From Choristoneura fumiferana (taxonomy: Eukaryota > Arthropoda > Insecta > Lepidoptera > Tortricidae), in the NCBI RefSeq assembly GCF_025370935.1, contig NC_133472.1:33394463-33458462 (forward strand): a DNA stretch of 64,000 bases, in the 5' to 3' direction. This document shows positions 42,201 through 48,112 of the stretch, in pieces. The notes beneath the pieces were generated by a model. It was not told where the DNA came from. It saw only the letters and a program-made list of their open reading frames with translations, and searched no databases. The stretch's first letter is position 1; each line of letters starts with the position of its first letter. The position numbers were made by a program, and so were the translations under genes.

Positions 42201-45200
42201 CATTTTGGAAATATTTCGATATGTTTTTAATACCAAAAATTTAATTTAAGTCTGTAATCGACAAATTTGATCCTCTCTTGCTTTTTTCGAGTTGAAGTGA
42301 AATGACAGATCAAAGTAAAGTTCAAATATTTGGAATTCAGTGAGTAGACCCAACACTGTACTCAGCATTTAAAAAAAATAATTAAAAAGTTATTTTGTCT
42401 CACGGAGTGAGCAAAATGCGATTTTGCTCACTGATTTCTCATAGCAAAACCTGCCTGTTTGAGGTGCTGAGGTGAAAATATAATTATGCTTTCGAGACAC
42501 TGCGAAGTGACAGGATGTTCAAAAATAAAATACCGGCAGTGAAAGTATTAAATTATCAAATGTATTTCGCGTTTCATGTAATGTTTGTTGTTTGCAGTAG
42601 GATGGAGTTGGAGCAGCGCCTCGGCTCAGTGTCGGACCCCGAGTCCGAAGAGGAGAACGAGGAGGGCGACTACACCGTCTACGAATGCCCCGGCTTTGCT
42701 ACGGTAATACTATCTCAAATATGTACATACTAATTTCAAAATGATATATCGATATATCTATCTATATCAAAGGTTTTCAACGTGAATAGAATCCATCCTT
42801 GTGGGCTCAGGGGAATTGTAGTAGAACGCTCAGAAAAACATAGGAGGCTTAGTAACTCGAAAAAAGTCCTCGAGTGGCGACCACGAACTGGAGGACGAAG
42901 TTAGCCAGCCTCCCACTAGATGGACATCGTGAAAGTTGCGGGCAACCGGTGGATGCAAGAGGCGAGTTGTCGTTCACTGTGGCATGCTAAGGGGAATTCC
43001 TATATTCAGCAGTGGACGTCTTTCGGCTGATGATGATACCTAACTGAAAGAAAATTGGGAAACGGATGCAGTATTCAAAATTTGGCTGTGGTTTATAACG
43101 TCGCCTCCTGTACAAACAGATTTCATTGTTTTTTTATTACTCGTAGTCGCAAGATGGGGACTAAAAAGAAATTATTTTGGGACCTTTGATCAGTGTAGCC
43201 AACCCTACAGTTTTAACTGTAGATCTATAATTTTTGGAAATTCTCTCAGTTTTTTAGTTTAGGCCTTGAAATCTACAGTACAATCTTAATTCGGTTGTAT
43301 TTTTTTTTAATGTTTTTTATCTCAGAACTCCGTCCTTTATAAACCGATTTAAAAAAATCTTGCATTCGTCTAGGAATGTCTTCAATCAGGTCCCATAAGC
43401 ATCCAATCAGGATCTGATGATTGGATCTTAAGGAAATCGAGGAAACTCTTCAAATGTTGTGTAGGGACACCTATAGTAAATTGGATATATTTAGTAGTAA
43501 CTCGTGCATTTGCTATTGAAAATCATCATTTGGTGAAGTGGAACTGATGATGAAGACCACAGTTCACCATCGGAGTTACTACTCAATAACAAATATTTTC
43601 ACGGGTTGAATTTTAATTACTGTGACACAATTGCTAAGCAATTTATGCTCCTCGTAATGGATATGGTCAAACGGGTGGTGAAGCACCAGGACTCCTTAAT
43701 AATGAACTCTCTGCATCGGAAAAAGTAGACTTTCGTAAAAGGTGACGAGCAGTTGATATAGAACTATTTTATCTTAGATTATTAACACTAAATAACGTGA
43801 AAAAAAATTATACCAAAAAATTGAACCGACTGCAAAAAACCATGAAAATAATTTTCTACAAGTTTGAAGTCGTTCGGTGCCTCAGCACGAGCCAGCAGGA
43901 GTGAGTGATTGATGCCCAATATAAAGTGCGTAGGTGAGGTAGATAACTTTAGGTCCACTCCTGCTGGCTCGTGCTGAGCTGAGGCACCGACCGACTCAGA
44001 CTGGTAGAAAATTATTTTCAGATTTTTTGTAGTCGGTTAAATTTTTTGTTATACAATTTTTATTTACTGTGCTTTCATTCTAGTATGGTGCGGGTGACAC
44101 TTGATTCACGTTTCGTTTTACTCAAAAAAAGTTGCTGCGGGCTGAATATATGGAATGGAAGTATATTTCAGTTGTATCCTGAATATGAATGGTGTAAAAT
44201 ATTTGAACATAAAAAACTATGTTATAAATATGAAATAAACCTAAGTTATCAGATTTCTACGTATAATCAGTTAATTAAATTCAAAGCACAATTAAGTGAA
44301 GAAACGTAATATGAATGTAATGTAACGTTTAGTGATGGGACCAAATGGATCTTGAGTTAAGTCGGTACTTATTAAGGCCTTACTTAAGTGGCGAATAATA
44401 CTCCAACCTAGAATTTCACTAATATTCTCATAAAATTAGCGTAAAAATGATGACATTAATTATGATATAGATTTTTAATTATTAGATTTCGACTCAAGTT
44501 TCGACACTTTGACTCTTTAGTCTCGTGATATTGAAAGCGCTGTCACCCGCACCCTGCTAACAATGAGAGTACCTTAAGATGCTAGCGTCATCTGTTTTAT
44601 TTGCTACGTAGACCGTAACTAAGTCAGCTCCAGTAAAATGTACTACTATCGGACCGGGGATAATTCTCAAATTGCATATAGGGTTCCTTTTTTGTCATAG
44701 TAATAATGGGCTATTTTCAAGGAAAGCTTCCCCAAAAATCACTAGTCACATTGTCTGAAGTGCTAGATTAGCATAGCAAAACTAGTTTTTAGATAACGCC
44801 AATTTTGCTTGACGTAGATTAAATATATCTTTGAGACTTGACATTTAATTTGATATAAGTAAGTACTTTTATGAGATTACATTACCTATTTTATTTATTA
44901 CTATCACATTTCTATCATTAAAAATTTACTACAAGATAAAAAAAGAGAAAGGATGTAGATTTACTGTTTTTTATTAGATATTTACAGTTTTCTTCAGTTT
45001 CTTTCAAGCATATCTACAGTCTCTATGATGGGGTTGGCAACACTGCCTTTGATTAAAGAAAAACGAACAACTTAACCTTAAGTATACTTATTTGAATGCA
45101 GACTGGTGACATGGAGGTCAAAAATCCGCTGTTCTCTGACGACCCTACTCCGGCGACTCCCGGAAAATGCGAAGTGGTGAAGCCGCAACCCAAGGAGTAA
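21144..45200 (+). CDS. NPDC1: NPDC1/CAB-1 family single-pass neuronal membrane protein (whole gene, 8 coding exons)
   Basis: Joining 21144-21210, 27814-28007, 29225-29564, 30224-30386, 40482-40643, 40986-41141, 42601-42703 and 45102-45200 gives 1284 nt, 427 codons plus TAA, with GT-AG introns and matching phases throughout. Seen in the protein: signal peptide (about 1-19, probable cut after ALA), a proline-rich then acidic ectodomain (20-282) with no cysteine, one hydrophobic helix (about 283-305), and a cytoplasmic tail with DVDYPAYGVTGP (319-330), RKLAQSAHMYHYQHQKQQ (338-355), an acidic run, YTVYECPG (385-392) and TGDMEVKNPLF (396-406). These tail motifs are the signature of the NPDC1 family, including vertebrate NPDC1 and nematode CAB-1. 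Known of the family: neuronal, vesicle or membrane associated; CAB-1 binds the DENN-domain protein AEX-3. Its role in this animal is inferred. Family identity is near certain; exact exon ends and extra 5' non-coding exons are unproven. Confidence 0.95.
21772..21966 (+). repeat. Interspersed repeat with CCCGCGGCTTC head and TTATAATATTAGTA end
   Basis: Intact order: TAGCTTTTGCCCGCGGCTTC, GATCCCACGGGAACTGTGC, AGGGATAAAAGTAGCCTAT, TTTCGCATTTATAATATTAG. It lies in intron 1 of the NPDC1-like gene. Confidence 0.8.
22905..23490. mobile_element. Possible TTAA-flanked DNA element (Kolobok-like)
   Basis: TTAA at 22905-22908 precedes AGGGGTCCCATGCC, and the inverse CTCGGGTAGCCCC is followed by TTAA at 23487-23490. 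TTAA duplication with purine-G ends suits Kolobok better than piggyBac. Non-coding, 578 bp. The terminal match is short. Confidence 0.4.
23682..24583 (+). repeat. TTAATCCCCGACGCAAAGAG repeat interrupted by a LINE
   Basis: The left part (CCCCGACGCAAAGAGAGGGG to GCACCGTAGCTCTTA) and right part (AAACGGGTGGACCGATTTGA to CCAACTTTTTGTTGGTTAGG) are contiguous in the uninterrupted copy at 26969-27206. Here they are separated by the insertion at 23758-24416. Confidence 0.88.
23749..24425 (-). mobile_element. 5'-truncated LINE insertion with 9-bp target duplication TAGCTCTTA
   Basis: Flanked by TAGCTCTTA at 23749-23757 and 24417-24425. The minus strand encodes an ORF2 C-terminus across one frameshift: YEQS.R, ETMRCISGTT, MPTLSHIAPPSLRRSQALKK, RTGHGRCNYHLRKWGWTESP and then LCECGEEEQTMEHIIMRC, the typical Cys-His knuckle of R1/Jockey-type LINEs. 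The tail on the minus strand is AAATAAATAA. Confidence 0.92.
24768..26165. mobile_element. Foldback structure with 190-280 bp inverted arms
   Basis: The left arm 24768-24958 and right arm 25880-26165 are inverted copies. They share ATTATGTAATCACAAAATGC, TTCAGAAAGTTG, GCAAATATTTGTATACGC and TTGATTCATAAATATGTAA. The right arm has about 90 bp more. The interior (24960-25880) contains unrelated repeats, including an AACTACGCAACGGATTTTGA block at 25680. Confidence 0.7.
26443..26650. mobile_element. MITE with TGCACCTTTTAAAAT ends and internal duplication
   Basis: GTGCACCTTTAAAATGAAAC at the left pairs with TTAATTTTAAAAGGTGCAT at the right. The arms share AAACTGAAAC/TAATTCGAAAT. The segment AAACTGAAACAATTCGAAAT is repeated in tandem inside. 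Confidence 0.7.
26969..27206 (+). repeat. TTAACCCCCGACGCAAAAAG repeat, uninterrupted copy
   Basis: Contiguous through GCACCGTAGCTCTTAAACGG, so it provides the empty-site form of the repeat broken at 23757/24417. It ends AACTTTTTGTTGGTTAGG. Confidence 0.88.
27505..27675 (-). repeat. GGTTCCGTAG-family end fragment
   Basis: AAATAGCAGCCGAATGTATA, a TCCTTGGAAAAATATTACTT block, CGCTATGGAAACC and GGGCGTGTCCGATATGCTCT match the end of the copy at 17.5-17.68 kb. It lies about 140 bp before exon 2 of the NPDC1-like gene. Confidence 0.65.
27814..28007 (+). CDS. NPDC1: NPDC1-like exon 2: proline-rich ectodomain
   Basis: Acceptor TTGTTACAG ends at 27813 and donor GTAGTA begins at 28008. The exon encodes residues 23-87, rich in Pro, Arg and Leu, with a run of four prolines and the end DHDWLNK. 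It ends in phase 0. GC content and the open frame stand out sharply from the AT-rich intron on both sides. Confidence 0.88.
28595..28880. repeat. Degenerate tandem repeat with CCATCATCAGA
   Basis: CCATCATCAG starts at 28595, 28736 and 28853, each followed by diverged copies of a TAGTCAAAATACACC block. The spacing of 141 and 117 bp shows an old, eroded array within intron 2. Confidence 0.5.
29225..29564 (+). CDS. NPDC1: NPDC1-like exon 3: acidic ectodomain, largest exon
   Basis: Acceptor TATTGCAG ends at 29224 and consensus donor GTGAGT begins at 29565. It encodes residues 88-200 plus one base (phase 1). The start EIDRINQMEDEEEHMRPYDD is strongly acidic. Aromatic clusters such as GYFDP lie near the end. 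No cysteine is present. The open frame runs on both sides of the splice sites, so the boundaries rest on splice consensus and phase. Confidence 0.88.
29635..29838 (+). repeat. Interspersed repeat with TTATAATATTAAGTA end
   Basis: Starts ACAGCTTATGCCCGCGACTT, contains AATTTCATCAAAATCGGTTC and ends CATTTATAATATTAAGTAGG. It is in intron 3, about 70 bp after exon 3. Confidence 0.8.
30224..30386 (+). CDS. NPDC1: NPDC1-like exon 4: acidic run and Arg/Gln-rich stalk
   Basis: Acceptor CTTGTTTTAG ends at 30223, and the perfect donor GTAAGT starts at 30387 inside a CTG-TAA that would otherwise read as a stop. The exon encodes about residues 201-254: a Q-E-E-D-E-E-E run, then PPRQTRQNPNLSRQKT and IDKLRMG. 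It leaves two bases (phase 2). A second AG at 30203 could act as an alternative acceptor but would break the phase with exon 3. Confidence 0.85.
30682..31471. mobile_element. Inverted-repeat element GGGTGTGGCCT, interrupted by a MITE
   Basis: Left arm GGGTGTGGCCTATAATACGA, then GTCAAACTGAACAACATTA and TTTTAAAAATAATGG. The inverse right arm carries the same blocks but is split by the GAGGGCTATCG MITE at 31015-31436: GAACAAAATTAGTTC lies left of it and AGGCCACACCC right of it. Arms are about 90 bp. It is in intron 4. Confidence 0.75.
31015..31436 (+). mobile_element. GAGGGCTATCG MITE inside another element
   Basis: Starts GAGGGCTATCGTTTCTTGTC and ends ACGCGATAGCCCTC, 422 bp, closely similar to 16106-16524 throughout. 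It sits in the right arm of the element at 30682-31471. Confidence 0.88.
31589..31762. mobile_element. MITE with TGTACCATCAGCC ends
   Basis: TGTACCATCAGCCAAATAAG...GTGGTCTATCA at the left is inverted relative to GGTAGACCACATATTTGGCT...GATGGTACA at the right. The arms are over 30 bp; total 174 bp. Confidence 0.82.
32200..33050. mobile_element. Inverted-repeat element TTTGGCGGCAAAATATG with a nested palindrome
   Basis: TTTGGCGGCAAAATATGTAC at 32209 and its inverse near 33040, each followed by AACTTTGTTTATAACTT, mark the outer arms. Inside, 32380-32470 (GCTGAATCGAATGGGA, GAGATATGAAGGG) is inverted at 32640-32760, forming a second, inner palindrome. Confidence 0.6.
33268..33345 (+). repeat. 3' fragment of the tRNA-SINE
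   Basis: GTACAAGCTTCGCTTTAGTG, GGGACTAGGCTAATTG and TTTGATTTATTT match the 3' end of the plus-strand SINE at 52480-52743. Confidence 0.65.
33644..33669. repeat. (AAGAT)n short tandem repeat
   Basis: About five AAGAT/GATAA units, followed by AATTTATTCAATATTTTCAG. It may be the tail of a retroelement. Confidence 0.75.
34205..34735. mobile_element. Pair of tRNA-headed SINE copies of a second family, rearranged
   Basis: The plus copy from about 34515 has box A-like TGGTGTAACGG and box B GGTTCGATTC with TCTCAGTGCTGG. An inverse copy of head and body occupies 34210-34290 (CAGCACTGGGAATCGAACCC). Both are followed on the plus strand by the same segment (CGTAAAAGTAAAAATTTGGA...) at 34291 and 34668, so that part is direct, not inverted. 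Confidence 0.75.
35485..35690 (+). repeat. Ancient relative of the ACCTTGTGCAAGG retroelement
   Basis: GGGATTGCTACCGTCTTCTT, CAGTAAGACAGTAGGTACAA, TTACTGGCATTATCTGG and CGTTGCTCGTTTTC follow the order of the intact copies at 9013 and 51067 with heavy divergence. Confidence 0.6.
36085..36744. mobile_element. Possible 660-bp element with GGTAxAGTTTGGCTAATGAAAG ends
   Basis: GGTAGAGTCTGGCTAATGAA at 36085 and the inverse TTCATTAGCCAAACTATACC at 36725 pair over about 24 bp. No target duplication is clear. Confidence 0.4.
36864..36982. mobile_element. 115-bp MITE with TA duplication, CAGTCGAACAAATTG ends
   Basis: CAGTCGAACAAATTGAATCA at 36866 is perfectly inverted at 36961-36980, and TA flanks both sides (36864-36865, 36981-36982). 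This fits a Tc1/mariner-type non-autonomous element in intron 4. Confidence 0.82.
37724..37843. mobile_element. GGGCTACTACGAA-family MITE
   Basis: Opens GGTTACTACGAAACTCGAAA and closes CTTCGAGTTTCGTAGTAGCC. The centre carries TATTAAATAGTATAAGTGTC. Long, nearly perfect arms. Confidence 0.88.
37976..38460 (+). mobile_element. GGTTCCGTAG-family element with an internal satellite
   Basis: ACCAAGAGCGTGTCGGATAC, AGGGTTCCGTAGCCATTACG, TTTTCTAAGGATTTCGTATT, TTTAGGTATATTTTATACC and then, past the CTATT array, CCACCCACCGGTTTAGATTT and GGGGGACGCTCGATTTTAAT. The array replaces a short AT-rich segment present in the copy at 51640. Confidence 0.75.
38176..38340 (+). repeat. Pentanucleotide array (CTATT)8-(CTATC/CTACC)19-(CTATT)6
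   Basis: 33 perfect-length units over 165 bp. CTATT units lie on both sides of a central block of CTATC with two CTACC variants. Any open frame here is only the repeat translated. Confidence 0.97.
39015..39214. mobile_element. 200-bp near-perfect palindromic MITE, GTACCCTTAGTGTAAG ends
   Basis: GTACCCTTAGTGTAAGATTT... is inverted to ...AAAACTTACACTAAGGGTAC, with arms of about 80 bp through GATCGCGTTCGCGTTAAAAT and TGTATGGAAACACGAAC. The centre is GTTCCGCTAGAGGCGC. A shorter copy lies at 50262-50411. Confidence 0.92.
40482..40643 (+). CDS. NPDC1: NPDC1-like exon 5: juxtamembrane region and transmembrane helix
   Basis: Acceptor AACATTTCAG ends at 40481 and donor GTGAGT starts at 40644. It encodes about residues 255-308: the acidic juxtamembrane HIHVLEASDPVDP, then the helix LFLAAVGGAIAAAVSLSVFG followed by FTFAWY. 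The helix is about 23 residues, rich in small residues, and followed by a basic cytoplasmic start in exon 6, which fixes a type I orientation. It lies 10.1 kb downstream of exon 4. Confidence 0.92.
40805..40935 (-). repeat. Fragment of the GTCGGACTCG/GGTTCC repeat group in intron 5
   Basis: GACAGACAGACACTTAGAAA and GTTAAGGTATGGAACCATAA. It fills most of the 342-bp intron between exons 5 and 6. Confidence 0.5.
40986..41141 (+). CDS. NPDC1: NPDC1-like exon 6: conserved cytoplasmic core
   Basis: Acceptor ATCAACAG ends at 40985 and donor GTACAT starts at 41142. It encodes about residues 309-361: the basic stretch LAKKAKAAA, then DVDYPAYGVTGP and the family's best-conserved block AQSAHMYHYQHQKQQ ending IIAME. 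This exon alone is enough to assign the family. The intron before it is only 342 bp and holds a remnant of a GGTTCCGTAG-related repeat. Confidence 0.95.
41547..41702. mobile_element. Hairpin MITE with ATTTGAATCCC arms
   Basis: GAGCAAAGTTGTTTTTTGAT...GATTTTGAATCCC and the inverse GGGATTCAAATACACGAGAT...CAAAAAAACTTTGG pair over about 60 bp. It lies in intron 6. Confidence 0.65.
42601..42703 (+). CDS. NPDC1: NPDC1-like exon 7: acidic segment and VYECPG motif
   Basis: The acceptor is a CAGTAG tandem (NAGNAG): use of TAG starts the exon at 42601 and gives Arg-Met-Glu, while use of CAG starts it at 42598 and gives Ser-Arg-Met-Glu. It encodes MELEQRLGSVSDPESEEEN and then GDYTVYECPGFAT. Donor GTAATA begins at 42704, phase 0. 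Acidic Ser/Glu runs followed by YxVYECPG are typical of the family. Confidence 0.93.
42835..43045 (+). mobile_element. RTE-type LINE 3' end
   Basis: Reads VEWRPRTGGR, then DIVKVAGNRWMQEAS and LWHAKGNSYIQQWTSFG followed by stops, the usual C-terminus of RTE ORF2, ending CAGCAGTGGACGTCTTTCGG and TGATGATGA. It has one frameshift. It is in intron 7. Confidence 0.85.
43819..44043. mobile_element. MITE with AACCGACTxCAAAAAA ends, nested in the hAT
   Basis: AACCGACTGCAAAAAACCAT at the left is inverted to TTTTTTGTAGTCGGTT at the right. The arms run about 85 bp through GAAAATAATTTTCTAC, GGTGCCTCAGCACGAGCCAG and CAGGAGTG. Confidence 0.88.
44080..44555. mobile_element. Possible element with GGTGCGGGTGACA ends, nested in the hAT
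   Basis: GGTGCGGGTGACA at 44083-44095 is perfectly inverted at 44540-44552. The interior is AT-rich and non-coding. Confidence 0.45.
45102..45200 (+). CDS. NPDC1: NPDC1-like exon 8: C-terminus
   Basis: Acceptor TGAATGCAG ends at 45101. It encodes TGDMEVKNPLFSDD, the conserved NPDC1 tail motif, then PTPATPGKCEVVKPQPKE and TAA at 45198-45200. It sits only about 50 bp after the end of a hAT transposon that occupies most of intron 7. Confidence 0.94.
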   Translation, partial: TGDMEVKNPLFSDDPTPATPGKCEVVKPQPKE

Positions 45201-45600
45201 CCGAAACCTTCCTGCCCTGGCAAACAACACTTATTTTGATTTAAGTGATTAATTAAGTTTACCTTACACTTACGTTTCCATTTTCCTTTTCGTCAAGTAT
45301 TTAATAGGCTGTGCTCTAAAACTGTAGTAATTACCTACTTACTGCCGTCTACTATTTACCAAACTTATGAAAAAACACCTTCATTCTTTCCTAAGTTCCT
45401 ACTTTCCTTGTTGATTCGACATTTAATTTTGTTTTTCAAAAGCTCTATGATTTAAAATTCAAGATCTCTTTATCTTTCAGTTCAAAACGTAAACGGATTA
45501 ATATCTCATTCGACTTCCATTCGATTCTTTATACAATCCATGAAAAATCATTAAGATAACATGCGTTCAATGTTTTGTGTCTATTTAATAATAAAGGAGT
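45201..45600 (+). promoter_or_regulatory. 3' UTR of the NPDC1-like gene with AATAAA at 45590-45595
   Basis: AT-rich DNA after the stop with no open frame continuing the protein. The first good AATAAA lies at 45590-45595, about 390 nt past the stop, giving a short 3' UTR. Further AATAAA-like motifs occur near 45890-45930, so a longer isoform is possible. Confidence 0.45.
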
Positions 45601-47160
45601 TACATAATCACATATCTACAAACATTGCAAAAAGTTAGTATACTCGTTGGTGCAGTTTACCAAGTAAATCAATTAATTAATAGTTCTGGATTTTATTCCG
45701 GTGATAGGATAATCATATTTTACTTAAATTATTGTTTATTTAAAATAGGTTGTTAGCATACCTAAACCTAAGCCAAGTAGCGGTAGTAAACCTATTTACA
45801 TGAAATCAATGTTGTTCAATACGTCGCAAAGCAGGTGTTTATATGCACAGAAGCAAAGCTTTATTTTTTTATATTTATTATTTTTAGGTTATAAAATAAA
45901 AATAGACTTGGTCTAGGATCCACAATAAAATTGGCACAGGGTTTGCTCGGCACGTCATTGCATTTATTTAGACGTTGTTTCCAGATTGCGGCATAAATAC
46001 CATGTGCCAATCCCAAAAAAATGCTATACAAAAAACGCTCGCCGCCGACCGCTCTTTGAAAGAGCCCACTGCATTACCCACCTACGCGTTTGCTGCAGTT
46101 TCTACCTGAACTGAAGTCCATTATTGGCTGTTGTGTGTTAATGTGGACAACACGATCGAATATACACTAAAATCAAAAAATGAAGAATCTATAGTTAAAG
46201 AAGAAAAAAACACCCAAAGACTCAACGCTAAAATTCAAAACGATCTGTTCTTGACTATTGCTTGGCAACTTGAGTCGATGATAGAGCAGATTAGGATGTT
46301 ACATTTCATATTAAAAAATATTATGGTGAAAAAGAATTAAAATCATAAACATATATTATGTTTATGATTTTTACACTAATTATCTGATATATGTCACAAA
46401 TTATCTGATATGTGTCGTATCGTATGGTTACGAAGTCGTGTGGTTTAGCATTAAACAAGTGAACCATTCCGTGCCCTAAGGGATGTCGAGTAATTTTACA
46501 AGAATTAACTGCCCAGGCATTTGCCGCGACGATACGTGTTTATGTTCATAATCAGAATCATAACATTCTTAAGTATTTGGTACCTATTGGGCTATACATT
46601 TATTTCTGATCGGCCTAAAGCACCGGGTGCCATCAATATGACTAAGTAGTTACTGTTTTCTTTAGAAAAAATTTGGTACTTTTAATAACCCTAACTTTTA
46701 AAATTATATACTTATACTGTAGCTAATGTATCATAATTTAAAGTTACAGGTCAAAATAAAAATACAGGTAAGTACCTACTTACAGTTTTATAAAACCTTA
46801 ACGTAGGTACACAGGGTTAATGTGTCAGTTTATGGTCTTCATTATATTTAATATTTATTTAAAAATATACACAAAATATAAACATAATGTTTAAAGTCTG
46901 CAGTTCTCGTAGCTGGTGAGACATAACTATCTTAGTTAATAATTGTTATTCATTATTTAACCAAGGCTTATGCAGAATATCCCAAAGTTTAAGTGATGCC
47001 CGCACACATCGCTGTCAAACATTTTGTGTCACAATATATAATTTAGGTTAAGACAAGTTTGATAATTCTTCGCGTAGTGCTATTTCATTTTGCGTCGAGG
47101 TACCTATACATCGGCTACATACATTTAGTGTGGTGTGGTATATGTATAGGTACCATATTG
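45600..47160. other. No supported gene downstream of the NPDC1-like gene
   Basis: AT-rich. A 69-codon frame at 46131-46340 (lysine-rich, ending LKNIMVKKN) has no recognisable motif and is probably chance. Immediately after it is the perfect palindrome at 46339-46371. Confidence 0.45.
46339..46371. repeat. Perfect 14-bp stem palindrome
   Basis: AAAATCATAAACAT, five-base loop, ATGTTTATGATTTT. Confidence 0.9.
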
Positions 47161-47161
47161 T

Positions 47162-47451
47162 TTTTCTCAAACATGACATGAAATATTGACGTTGTGTTAC
47201 AAATAATAGGCCGAGAAGTATCGCGCTGCAGATTTCATACAACTTTGCAGGCCGCTGGCCGGCAATGCGACCGTCTTTTGTTTCAACGCGCGCTCTGCGA
47301 CACGGCGCACGGCCACACTCAGCACCACCGCCCGCAGCCGCCCGCTAGCAGCCAGCGCGACACGCGCGCACGCACCAGGGCGACCAGACTAGCGTTCCGC
47401 CGTGCTTGATTTTTCGTTTTTTTATTTTATTTCATGTCATGTTTGAGAAAA
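47162..47451. repeat. Perfect 23-bp inverted repeats flanking a GC-rich islet
   Basis: TTTTCTCAAACATGACATGA(AAT) at 47162-47184 is exactly inverted at 47429-47451. Between them, 47250-47405 is strongly GC- and CpG-rich (for example GACACGCGCGCACGCACCAG), unlike the AT-rich surroundings. It could be a non-coding first exon or promoter captured in an element, or an inverted-repeat element with a GC-rich body. Confidence 0.75.
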
Positions 47452-47844
47452 GCACTATACAAGCCTCGGCCGGAACGTGGGGTTGCCGGCCAAGCAGATA
47501 GACGGACGAGCCTAACGTACTATTGTAATGTAAAATGTTAAAGTAATGTACTATTGTGTCGCTGCGCGATCTATCGTGGCGCCACCTATTTGATCCCGCT
47601 CGCCTCAGAGCGGGAGTATGGGTTCTGACGGGTCACTTACACAGCACACACTAAGTATTTCTAGCATCACAGCGTGCGCACTCACACCAAATGGCCAGGA
47701 CAAAATGCGTCACGCCACGCCACATCACAGTTGTGTACTTCTAAATACATACTTAAAGCTGCCGTTAAAATAAAAACTGGAACGTGCTGTGCAGGAAAAA
47801 ATACCAATTGGTTTCTACTGCATGGCTCATACTTTAAACTTATT

Positions 47845-48112
47845 GGTCCAGTCAGTGGCGGTAGCTATAGGTAACCAAAGGCCCTGGGAAAACAAAAAAA
47901 TAAACTAAGTAGGGCCCAACTAAACTATTTAAAATCGTTTATTCCGTATTCGTTGTGTTCCGAATTCGACGTAACTATTAGTTATACTGTAGTACTTTAG
48001 CAGATTTGTCATTTATAGTTTGTGTGTCAAGAGTCCGAGGGGCCCCCTGAGCTTGGGGGCCCCGGGGCTTTGAACCGTCTAGTCCTCCGGTAGCTACGCC
48101 ACTGGGTCCAGC
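47845..48112. mobile_element. hAT-type MITE, CAGTGGCG ends, 252 bp
   Basis: The element 47853-48104 starts CAGTGGCGGTAGCTATAGG and ends GGTAGCTACGCCACTG. The flanks GGTCCAGT and GGTCCAGC are an 8-bp duplication with one mismatch. The body contains GGGGGCCCCGGGGC. Confidence 0.8.

Larger units (their letters stand above)
43183..45053. mobile_element. 1.86-kb hAT element with perfect 8-bp duplication CCTTTGAT
   Basis: The element 43191-45045 begins CAGTGTAGCCAACCCTA and ends GGGGTTGGCAACACTG. CCTTTGAT flanks both sides exactly (43183-43190, 45046-45053). hAT-type termini and an 8-bp duplication are diagnostic. No transposase frame is found; the interior holds other repeats. It occupies most of intron 7 and ends about 50 bp before exon 8. 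Confidence 0.92.

Noticed and set aside
46131..46340. 69-codon lysine-rich small protein
   Set aside because: No Kozak-like context, no motif, AT-rich composition like its surroundings.
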